A stretch of DNA of 6,048 nt from positions 1 through 6,048 of the forward strand of contig CAZJNU010000135.1 in the NCBI GenBank assembly GCA_964547485.1. Reading direction: 5' to 3'. Below are positions 1 through 5,561 of this stretch, piece by piece. The translations under genes were made by a program, and so were the position numbers. The first letter of the stretch is position 1. Each line of letters starts with the position of its first letter. This DNA is from JACJWR01 sp964547485. GTDB taxonomy: Bacteria; Actinomycetota; Actinomycetes; S36-B12; UBA10799. A model generated the notes under the pieces. The model did not search any database and had not been told where the DNA came from. It saw nothing but the letters and a program-made list of their open reading frames with translations.

Positions 1-228
1 GGTGGTGCCACCAACTGGTACGGCTTCACCCAGCGGATCTTTGACCTCGCTGGTCACGACCCGGAACGGGTGCTGCCGACCAGCACCGCTGCCTTCCCAC
101 GGCCCGCGCCGCGCCCGGCGTACAGCGTGCTGGGTCACGACCGCTGGACGGCAGTCGGGTTGCCGGCGATGCGCAGTTGGGACGAGGCGCTCGGCGAGGC
201 GCTGCCAGCCATCCTCGCCAACAGCTGA
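1..228 (+). CDS. rfbD: dTDP-4-dehydrorhamnose reductase, C-terminal 75 residues (5' end outside window)
   Basis: This is the tail of RmlD/RfbD, the NAD(P)H-dependent reductase that makes dTDP-L-rhamnose from dTDP-4-keto-L-rhamnose, the last step of the pathway. The reading frame is open from base 1 and ends in TGA at 226-228. Visible family hallmarks are GATNWYGF near the left edge, then IF..AGHDPERVLPT, then the conserved FPRPAPRPAYSVLGH stretch, and a final W-DEAL-EAL helix. The N-terminal Rossmann domain and the catalytic YxxxK motif lie outside the window, so completeness cannot be judged. It converges on the AlbA_2 gene with 41 bp between the two stop codons. The matching epimerase gene (rfbC) is about 4.6 kb away on the other strand. 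Any rfbA/rfbB partners would have to lie outside this window. Identification rests on the C-terminal signature alone but is quite specific. Confidence 0.92.
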   Translation, partial: GGATNWYGFTQRIFDLAGHDPERVLPTSTAAFPRPAPRPAYSVLGHDRWTAVGLPAMRSWDEALGEALPAILANS

Positions 229-239
229 CGTCACTAGTT

Positions 240-263
240 GCGGGCCGTTTCGGGTGGGCCCGC
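240..263. terminator. possible bidirectional terminator hairpin between convergent genes
   Basis: GCGGGCC at 240-246 pairs perfectly with GGCCCGC at 257-263 around a 10-base loop. It lies in the 41-bp gap between the converging stops of rfbD (228) and the AlbA_2 gene (270). No T-tract follows on either strand, so this is at best a GC-rich, tract-less terminator of the kind often seen in high-GC actinobacteria. A chance GC stem is also possible. Confidence 0.4.
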
Positions 264-269
264 CACTGT

Positions 270-1682
270 CTAATCGGAGTCGCGGAGCGAGTAGGTCGTA
301 GGGCGCCCCTTACCTCCGTCGACCCATATTCGGTCGGGTAGGGCCCGCAAAGCCTTGCGGATCGTTGCAGGCTTTAGGCCCAAGCGTGCCTCGAGGTCCC
401 TGACGCTCGCCGGACCCCGCGCAAGCTCGGCAAGCACCCGCATTTGGGTTCGGTTCAGGGATGCTGGAGCATCCGCCGCACCCCGGCGCAACACCACGCT
501 GAACGCAATCGCACGATCATCGAATAGCGGGGCTGGCTGCCCGCACTCCGCGAGACTCTCGAGGACTCTTGGGAGTCCAGAGGCAAGCGTCTCGACGACT
601 CGAGCCCCGCTGTCGGTCCGGACGTAGCGGCAGATTTCAATGAGAGCGCCGTTGCGCGCGGAGGTTTGTTTCGCCTGGCCGAGACGGTCGACTGTGATCC
701 CATACAGACCCCCGGGGTTGGTGATGACGAACCTGTCCGACAGCAGCCGCACCTCCACCGCCGACCCTTCACTCCAGTTGTCCAGATCGCGGTGTACGAG
801 CGCATTGGCGATCAGTTCGCGCAGCGCCACGAGCGGGAACTCCCACTCGTCCCGCAAGCCACCATAGGGGCGTTGAACCACGCGCCGTGACATCACTCTC
901 TTCGCCCAGTCAAGGGACCCCTCCAGCATGTACGGAATCGGTCCGCTGACTGTCGTTGCCTCAACTGCCCTGGCGTCGCTGACGCCTTCTGCCGCCAGGT
1001 TGACGACGTAGCGCGGGAAGTGCTGCTGCGGTTGTACCCCCAGCGCCAGCAGTCCTGCCTTCGATGTGAGGCCCTGAGGAGTCAAAACTCCTGCACGCTT
1101 CAGGCACTCATCATCGTCGCTGAAGCGGCCCAGTCCCAAAGGGTCCAGCGTGCGGGCGGTGTCCAACCATGACCGCGTAAGTTGGGCGTCCAGGTCATCC
1201 CGCGACGTTCCGTCGACCGCGACCCGGTCGAATCGCGGGGCGTCACGCAGCCGCAGAAACGCCTGCTCCTCTTCCCACGACATCGAGTAGTCACCGTCCC
1301 AAGCCCGAATCCAGCCCTTGCCCTTGAAGCGGCAGGGTTTGGCAGAGCGATCGCATTCGGCTACCTGCGCGGCCAGAACTGCGTGGCCGCTCACAGCGTG
1401 TTGACTGATGTTGATGACAACTGGAGGTGCGCAGGCACGCGCCCTGCTGGCGATGCCTTGCTTGAGGGCCTGCAGGTCGGAAATGCCGACCGGCGCGAAC
1501 CCCGCTCGCTCGTCCAAGCCGAGCAGCAACAGGCCGCCGCCGGGATAGTTTGCCAACGCGCAGAGCGATTCGCCCGTCGTGGCCGGGAGGCCACCCCTGG
1601 CGGATTTGACCTCGACTGCGGCAGTGTCGCCCTGCTGAGTCCGAAGATCGGCAAGCAAGGCCTCCAGGTTCAGGTCGAGCAT
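270..1682 (-). CDS. AlbA_2 (Schlafen-type) / GHKL ATPase-like / winged-helix protein, predicted transcriptional regulator
   Basis: The 470-residue protein has three recognisable parts. Residues about 7-145 form an AlbA_2 (formerly AAA_4) domain with VEVK at 23-26, the glycine run PGGGLLLLGLDE at 47-58, and a typical C-terminal part (KPCRFKGKGWIRAWDGD, 115-131). Residues about 280-400 resemble the HATPase_c_4 domain: E289/N293 in RELIANALVHRD, NPGG at 322-325, and a basic/serine-rich loop before RNGALIEICRYV. Residues about 408-467 form a winged helix (LNRTQMRVLAELARG, then LEARLGLKPATIRKALRAL, and a wing with GGKGRPTTY). This order is that of COG2865-type predicted regulators, some of which are annotated as RecG-like helicases although helicase motifs are absent. 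The start is ATG at 1680-1682 and the stop is TAG. The start has no Shine-Dalgarno and directly touches a large palindrome, which suggests a leaderless, autoregulated transcript. The ligand, target genes and true role are unknown. It is out of place in a glycan locus and may be an inserted accessory gene. Confidence 0.88.
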   Translation of the reverse strand: MLDLNLEALLADLRTQQGDTAAVEVKSARGGLPATTGESLCALANYPGGGLLLLGLDERAGFAPVGISDLQALKQGIASRARACAPPVVINISQHAVSGHAVLAAQVAECDRSAKPCRFKGKGWIRAWDGDYSMSWEEEQAFLRLRDAPRFDRVAVDGTSRDDLDAQLTRSWLDTARTLDPLGLGRFSDDDECLKRAGVLTPQGLTSKAGLLALGVQPQQHFPRYVVNLAAEGVSDARAVEATTVSGPIPYMLEGSLDWAKRVMSRRVVQRPYGGLRDEWEFPLVALRELIANALVHRDLDNWSEGSAVEVRLLSDRFVITNPGGLYGITVDRLGQAKQTSARNGALIEICRYVRTDSGARVVETLASGLPRVLESLAECGQPAPLFDDRAIAFSVVLRRGAADAPASLNRTQMRVLAELARGPASVRDLEARLGLKPATIRKALRALPDRIWVDGGKGRPTTYSLRDSD

Positions 1683-1694
1683 GAACCAAATGTA
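1683..1694 (-). promoter_or_regulatory. putative -10 box for a leaderless transcript of the AlbA_2 gene
   Basis: Read on the minus strand, TACATT (1694-1689) fits the TANNNT pattern of actinobacterial -10 boxes. It is followed by exactly six bases (TGGTTC) and then the ATG. This spacing would put the transcription start at the A of the start codon, which agrees with the lack of any ribosome binding site. The hexamer sits inside the inverted repeat arm. No good -35 hexamer is seen 16-18 bp upstream, because that stretch is occupied by the tandem repeats. Prediction from pattern only. Confidence 0.5.
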
Positions 1695-1724
1695 ACCACG
1701 CTCTGGTTACATTTGGTTACATTT
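1684..1724. promoter_or_regulatory. compound operator: tandem GGTTACATTT half-sites facing their inverted copies
   Basis: Two 15-bp arms (1684-1698 and 1704-1718) are perfect reverse complements around a 5-bp spacer, CGCTC. On the minus strand the element reads as two head-to-tail AAATGTAACC units (1724-1715 and 1714-1705), a 7-bp gap, an inverted GGTTACATTT (1697-1688), and a partial fourth unit GGTT-CAT that runs into the start codon. The direct repeats have a 10-bp period, about one helical turn. The stretch is AT-rich against a strongly GC-rich background. Its position over the putative -10 and start of a winged-helix gene makes a repressor operator the simplest reading, with the product of 270-1682 as the likely binder (inference). 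The element is too AT-rich and too close to the start codon to be a terminator for the upstream gene. Confidence 0.8.
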
Positions 1725-1753
1725 AGATGCGCCGGACAGGGTGTGGCCCACGG

Positions 1754-2695
1754 TCAGCCGATGGTGAGGGATTCTGCGCGGCCGGGGCAGGTGCGTGGAT
1801 GGCGCGACTCGAGGTATCGGTGGGCCGCGGAGAAAGGTTGCAGTCGACGGCGCCAGATGTCCGCGACAACTGTTTGACCATCGGGGGTCCAGGCGAGGGT
1901 GTGCGTCCCGACGGCTGGGAACTCGAAGTCGTCACCGCGGAGGCGTCGCCGGACGGCGCCGGGACCGCGGGTGTGCGGATCCCAGTCGAGCAGGCTGCTC
2001 GCGATTCCGTAGTTGTCCGAGCAGTCCTGCGCCGACCGCAGGCCACGGGCTCGGTCAGCGTTGCCGGCTGGTCTAGCCAATACCGGGTCATGAAAGCGCA
2101 GCGTCGGTTGCTCCTGCCAATCGCGGCCGTTCACGGCTCGCCACTGCCGGAAGGCAGCGAAGGAGTCCGCGCCTCTGGTGCCGGTCAGGTACCAGTCTGT
2201 GTCCGCGGGACCGGTGGGTAGCGACAACGCGGGGTCGATCACGCCGACCGGAAGAGTGCGGTCGAGCGAGACCCAGGGCTCACCTGGTTCGTTGAAACCG
2301 TAGACATGGGCCTGCGGATCGCAGGTCTCCACGGTTGCCAACCACCGGAACCCCGCATCAGTCCGGGTCGCGTCATGGATCTGTGGAAAGGAGTAGTGGT
2401 GCCGACTCATTCGGACGACTTCCCGCCGGAAAACCTTCCCGTTGTCAATCCGCAGCGCCACGATGCAACCAAGCCCGCGCCAGCGATGCAGCTCCTCCGC
2501 GAAAATCCAGAGGACGCCGCGGTCGTCCCGCAGTGGGAACGGATCCGCCCAGAACCGGTCGCGTTCCGGTGCGGCCAGCAGAGTTCCGGTCGGCGCCGCA
2601 CCGGTCAGCAATTCGTCGAGACTCTGCTGCAGCACAACGATGCCCCACTGCCGCTCGTAGGCCAGACCGCGGGCGATCCGGGAGAAGTCCACCAC
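1754..2695 (-). CDS. stand-alone GINT1-N-like beta-propeller protein of a surface-glycan locus
   Basis: The 313-residue protein resembles the N-terminal domain of glucosamine inositolphosphorylceramide transferase 1 (GINT1_N), a five-bladed propeller related in fold to GH43-type enzymes. Visible hallmarks are RFWADPFP (47-54), FAEELHRWRGLGCI (65-78), HHYSFPQI (99-106), HDPVLARPAG (202-211), a following LRSAQDCSDNYG (219-230), and GTHTLAW with VVADIWRR near 263-283. The plant proteins carry a GT64 domain after this region; here the protein ends instead, with no transmembrane segment or signal peptide visible. The start is uncertain: GTG at 2693-2695 is immediately followed by a second GTG, an in-frame TGA lies two codons upstream, and no Shine-Dalgarno is apparent. 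It begins 21 bp after the GT4 gene's stop, so it is probably the last gene of the operon and may depend on translational coupling. A role in transfer, trimming or recognition of a sugar is inferred from context; the reaction is unknown. Confidence 0.72.
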   Translation of the reverse strand: MVDFSRIARGLAYERQWGIVVLQQSLDELLTGAAPTGTLLAAPERDRFWADPFPLRDDRGVLWIFAEELHRWRGLGCIVALRIDNGKVFRREVVRMSRHHYSFPQIHDATRTDAGFRWLATVETCDPQAHVYGFNEPGEPWVSLDRTLPVGVIDPALSLPTGPADTDWYLTGTRGADSFAAFRQWRAVNGRDWQEQPTLRFHDPVLARPAGNADRARGLRSAQDCSDNYGIASSLLDWDPHTRGPGAVRRRLRGDDFEFPAVGTHTLAWTPDGQTVVADIWRRRLQPFSAAHRYLESRHPRTCPGRAESLTIG

Positions 2696-2716
2696 AGGTC
2701 AAGGATGGCATGGCAC

Positions 2717-3886
2717 TCACGCGCCACAGTCGTGGTAGACCTCCTCAAGCCTGCGCACCCAAAGCTCCTCTGTGAAGTTGCGGTCGAACCAGGTACGGCA
2801 GCGGTGACGGAGGGTGGCACCACCGCTGTCCGCCCAGGCCATGCCGGCCAGCAGGTCGTCGGTGGCCAGTTGCGGCTCGGCCGTGATTTTCGGACTGTCG
2901 GCGGATACTGTGCGCGCCACCTCGGCCGCCACGAACGGCCCCGCGTGTGGGCTGGTGCGCGTCATCAGCACCGGCAGGCCGGCTGCCAGCGCTTCCACCA
3001 CCACCAGTGGCGCGGCCGCCTCCGGACAGAGACCGGCGAAGACCAGCCCCGAATAGCCCGGCATTTCTTGGCGTAGCTGGTGTGCTGGCAAGGCTCCGCG
3101 CAACCGCACCTCGGGACCGGCCAACCGCCCTAACTCGGCACGCTGCGGGCCGTCGCCGACGATGTCGAGCCGATGCCCGCCGGGCCAACCGCGGAGCAGT
3201 TCCGCGAAACCCTTTTCCGCCCGCAGCCGCCCGACTGCCAACCAGCGCGGCCGTCCGGGTGGTGGCTCCGTGCTGACGACACCCCCGCTGACGCCGTTCG
3301 GCACGGTGACCAGCCGGGCACCAGGTAGGCCGAACTGCCGAAACGTGTCGGCGGCGAAATCCGACAGAGCAATCAGTCGATCTGCCCTGGTCAGCAGCAC
3401 ATTGCTGGTCAGCCCTCGGGCGTTCCGAACCGCCACAGGTAGCGTCGCGAGTCGCGAATCTCGGTAGCAGGCGTGTTCAATCGCAGACCAAGGCCTACCT
3501 TCGGGGCAGTCGGTACAGACGCGACCGTCGCGAAACAGCAACCCATTGGCACAGATCGGTCGAAAGTTGTGCAGGGTGTGCACAACCGGAGTGGGCCAGG
3601 AGGCCAACCAGTCCGTACCAATATTCGGCACCGTGTTGTGGATGTGGACAACCTGCGGGTCGAACCGCGCCAACCGCAGGGTCGGATCCGGTCCCGCACC
3701 GGTGGCTGTCTGGTAGGCGGCACGGATCGGATAGAGCCGTCGGCTGCTCTCCCGATCTGTGTGCCGACCCAGCAGGAGCACATCGTGCCCCGCCCTCGAC
3801 AGTGCCTCCAGCTGCGACGAGACGACCACGTTTTCGCCGCTGGACGAGTCGCCGGCATAGAAGCTGTGGACCAATGCGATCCTCAT
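2717..3886 (-). CDS. GT4-family glycosyltransferase
   Basis: A 389-residue GT-B fold glycosyltransferase, predicted cytoplasmic or membrane-peripheral, moving a nucleotide-activated sugar to a glycan or lipid-linked acceptor. The N-terminal acceptor half shows MRIALVHSFY, SGEN (16-19), VVHIHNTVPNIG (79-90), VVHTLHNFRP (101-110) and LIALSDFAADTF (171-182). The C-terminal donor half starts with WLAVGRLRAEKGF (215-227), where R220 and K225 fit the usual diphosphate-binding pair, then DIVGDGP (241-247) and the nucleotide-sugar motif around E289 and E298. Four cysteines (C112, C124, C127, C140) cluster in an insert after the acceptor-side NFRP motif and may hold a metal or form a structural knuckle. 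The two motif glutamates are separated by eight residues rather than the canonical seven. Start is ATG, 10 bp after the UXS stop; a GGGG stretch lies about 13 bases upstream, overlapping the end of UXS. Donor and acceptor cannot be read from sequence; UDP-xylose and dTDP-rhamnose are candidates by context. Confidence 0.9.
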   Translation of the reverse strand: MRIALVHSFYAGDSSSGENVVVSSQLEALSRAGHDVLLLGRHTDRESSRRLYPIRAAYQTATGAGPDPTLRLARFDPQVVHIHNTVPNIGTDWLASWPTPVVHTLHNFRPICANGLLFRDGRVCTDCPEGRPWSAIEHACYRDSRLATLPVAVRNARGLTSNVLLTRADRLIALSDFAADTFRQFGLPGARLVTVPNGVSGGVVSTEPPPGRPRWLAVGRLRAEKGFAELLRGWPGGHRLDIVGDGPQRAELGRLAGPEVRLRGALPAHQLRQEMPGYSGLVFAGLCPEAAAPLVVVEALAAGLPVLMTRTSPHAGPFVAAEVARTVSADSPKITAEPQLATDDLLAGMAWADSGGATLRHRCRTWFDRNFTEELWVRRLEEVYHDCGA

Positions 3887-3896
3887 GGCTGTCGCA

Positions 3897-4847
3897 TCAC
3901 CCCTGGTTGTCGCGGAACCATGCCACCGTCCGGGCCAGCCCGTCGGCCAACGGAACCGCAGGCCGCCAGCCGAGCACTTCCTGTGCCTGCGAGATGTCGG
4001 GACGTCGTTGGCGAGGGTCGTCAGTGGGCAGATCCTCGTAGATCACACCGGCGGTCGAGCCGACCATCGACATGACCTCTTCGGCCAAGTAGCCGACCGA
4101 GATCTCGCTCGGATTGCCCAAGTTGATCGGGCCGGTTACCGCCTGCGGGGTCTTCATCATCGCCATCAGTCCATCGATCAGATCGTCGACGTAGCAAAAG
4201 GAACGTGTCTGGTCACCGTCGCCGTACACGGTCAGCGCGTTCCCGTTGAGTGCCTGCACCACGAAGTTACTGACCACCCGGCCGTCGTCGGGTTGCATCC
4301 GTGGCCCGTAGGTGTTGAAGATCCGGACGACCTTGATCGGCATGTCGTGTTGTCTGCGGTAATCGAAGAACAACGTCTCGGCGCAGCGCTTGCCCTCGTC
4401 GTAGCAAGAACGAGGACCGATCGGGTTGACATTTCCCCAGTAGTCCTCGGTCTGCGGATGGACGGTTGGATCTCCGTACACCTCGGAGGTGGAAGCCAAC
4501 AGAATTGTGGCACCGGTGCGCTTTGCCAGGCCCAGCATGTTTATCGAACCGATGACAGAGGTCTTGGTCGTCTGGACCGGATCGCGCTGGTAGAACACCG
4601 GCGAAGCCGGACATGCCAGGTTGTAGATCTCGTCGACTTCCACGTACAGCGGGAAGGTGATGTCGTGACGCAGCAGTTCGAACCTCGGGTCACCGAGCAG
4701 GTGGTGGATGTTGCTGCGGGTGGAGGAGTAGAAGTTGTCGACACACAACACCTCTGCACCATCGGCGAGCAGCCGATCGCAGAGGTGGCTCCCGATGAAT
4801 CCGGCACCGCCGGCGACTAGTACCCGGCGATATCCCATGATCGCCAT
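3897..4847 (-). CDS. uxs: UDP-glucuronate decarboxylase (UDP-xylose synthase)
   Basis: This extended short-chain dehydrogenase oxidises UDP-glucuronate at C4, decarboxylates it and re-reduces the intermediate to give UDP-xylose, using tightly bound NAD. The 316-residue length is usual for the soluble bacterial form. The Rossmann motif GGAGFIG is at 13-19, with D37 at the end of the second strand. NLACPASPVFYQRDP (76-90), ASTSEVYGDP (118-127) with E122, NPIGPRSCYDEGKR (141-154) carrying catalytic Y149 and K153, RIFNTYGPRMQPDDGR (175-190), and RSFCYVDDL (215-223) are characteristic of UXS and separate it from dTDP-glucose 4,6-dehydratase, which it is often mislabelled as. RRPD (281-284) supplies the conserved late arginine. 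The start is ATG at 4845-4847; ATG at 4836-4838 (residue 4) is an alternative, and neither has a clear Shine-Dalgarno. It lies 38 bp after rfbC and 10 bp before the GT4 gene. Confidence 0.95.
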   Translation of the reverse strand: MAIMGYRRVLVAGGAGFIGSHLCDRLLADGAEVLCVDNFYSSTRSNIHHLLGDPRFELLRHDITFPLYVEVDEIYNLACPASPVFYQRDPVQTTKTSVIGSINMLGLAKRTGATILLASTSEVYGDPTVHPQTEDYWGNVNPIGPRSCYDEGKRCAETLFFDYRRQHDMPIKVVRIFNTYGPRMQPDDGRVVSNFVVQALNGNALTVYGDGDQTRSFCYVDDLIDGLMAMMKTPQAVTGPINLGNPSEISVGYLAEEVMSMVGSTAGVIYEDLPTDDPRQRRPDISQAQEVLGWRPAVPLADGLARTVAWFRDNQG

Positions 4848-4885
4848 GCTACCGGCGGCCGCGGGTGACTCGTCCGAGGCGCGAA

Positions 4886-5485
4886 CTACTGAAGACCTGC
4901 GCGATAACTTCGACAGGCCTCGTAGTCGGGCAGGATGCCAGCTGCGGCGGCTTCGGCCAAAGTCGGCGCGGCATCATCCTTGGCAGACAGCGAGCATTCA
5001 CCGAGGGTGAAACCCCAGTCGACCCCGATCTCGGCGTCGTACGGATAGACCTCCCGCTCCTTCTCCGGGTTGTACTCCTCGCTGCACAGGTAGGCCACGG
5101 TGGACCCGTCCTCCAGCGCGGCGAAACCATGCCCTAGGCCCTCGGACAGGTAGACGGCTCGGCGCTCGGCCGTGTCGAGCCGAACTGCCTCCCATTGACC
5201 GAACGTGGGGGACCCGACTCGAATGTCCACCACGACATCGAGGACCGCCCCCGTCAGGCACGTCACGTACTTGGCCTGCCCCGGTGGCACGTCGGCGAAG
5301 TGGATCCCGCGGACCGTCCCCGCCGCACTGACGGAGCAGTTCGCCTGGGACAGTTTCAGGGAATGGCCGGTGGCCTCTCGGAAGAGCGAATCCTTGAACC
5401 ATTCCAGGAACAGACCCCGACCGTCACCGTGCTGACGCGGGGTCATAACCCAGGCGCCTGCAATTCCGAGCTCGACTACCTCCAT
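4886..5485 (-). CDS. rfbC: dTDP-4-dehydrorhamnose 3,5-epimerase (RmlC family)
   Basis: A cupin-fold epimerase acting on dTDP-4-keto-6-deoxy-D-glucose to give dTDP-4-keto-L-rhamnose, the substrate of RfbD. At 199 residues it has the usual family length. Family residues are all present: DGRGLFLEWF (21-30), QANCSVS (47-53), RGIHF with catalytic H62 (59-63), K72 in AKYV, LGHGFAAL with H119 (117-124), AYLCSEEYNP with the catalytic Y132 (131-140), and SAKD with D170. The usual RGLHYQ is RGIHFAD here, a mild departure seen in some family members. It is the first gene of the four-gene minus-strand run and starts with ATG preceded by a promoter-like sequence. A role in rhamnose synthesis is supported by the rfbD remnant at the left edge. 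A related epimerase acting on another dTDP-keto sugar cannot be excluded, since rfbA and rfbB are not in view. Confidence 0.92.
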   Translation of the reverse strand: MEVVELGIAGAWVMTPRQHGDGRGLFLEWFKDSLFREATGHSLKLSQANCSVSAAGTVRGIHFADVPPGQAKYVTCLTGAVLDVVVDIRVGSPTFGQWEAVRLDTAERRAVYLSEGLGHGFAALEDGSTVAYLCSEEYNPEKEREVYPYDAEIGVDWGFTLGECSLSAKDDAAPTLAEAAAAGILPDYEACRSYRAGLQ

Positions 5486-5520
5486 ACGGCAACGCTACCC
5501 CACGATTACGCTGGGGTCAG
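5486..5520 (-). promoter_or_regulatory. putative promoter of the rfbC-uxs-GT operon, possibly leaderless
   Basis: On the minus strand CTGACC (5520-5515) keeps the TGAC core of a -35 box. It is followed by a 17-bp spacer and TAGCGT (5497-5492), a TANNNT -10 box. Six bases then separate the -10 from the ATG of rfbC, the same distance as at the AlbA_2 gene, so a leaderless start is possible. A GGGG run (5501-5498) could instead serve as a weak Shine-Dalgarno if transcription starts further upstream. Confidence 0.5.
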
Positions 5521-5548
5521 GGAACGCACATCCACACCCACCACTGAT

Positions 5549-5552
5549 AGGA
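5549..5552 (+). promoter_or_regulatory. ribosome binding site of the rightward glycosyltransferase gene
   Basis: AGGA at 5549-5552, in TAGGACGG, ends nine bases before the ATG at 5562. It supports that start, since no other in-frame ATG or GTG is found between it and the divergent rfbC gene. The contrast with the two minus-strand genes that appear leaderless is notable. Confidence 0.65.
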
Positions 5553-5561
5553 CGGCGGCCG

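Noticed and set aside
270..1682. Annotation of the 470-residue protein as RecG helicase
   Set aside because: No Walker A, DEAD/DExH or other helicase motifs are present; the similarity is confined to AlbA_2/ATPase-like/wHTH regions often mislabelled RecG-like.
1684..1718. The palindrome as a rho-independent terminator of the upstream operon, or as an IS end or CRISPR repeat
   Set aside because: The stem is AT-rich, no T-tract follows, and it abuts a start codon. There is no transposase, target duplication or spacer-repeat series.
1182..1877. A 231-codon plus-strand open frame across the AlbA_2 gene start and operator
   Set aside because: It is antisense to the AlbA_2 domain, has no recognisable motifs, and would run through the palindromic control region.
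2306..3076. A 256-codon plus-strand open frame spanning the GINT1-N-like and GT4 genes
   Set aside because: Its translation is low-complexity, rich in R, P, H and Q, and it overlaps two supported minus-strand genes.
3885..4820. A 311-codon plus-strand open frame opposite UXS
   Set aside because: It is antisense to a gene with unmistakable UXS motifs and its translation resembles no family. Long antisense frames are expected in GC-rich DNA.
3897..4847. Annotation of the decarboxylase as dTDP-glucose 4,6-dehydratase (RfbB)
   Set aside because: The NLACPASP, NPIGPRSCYDEGKR and RSFCYVDDL motifs are those of UDP-glucuronate decarboxylase.
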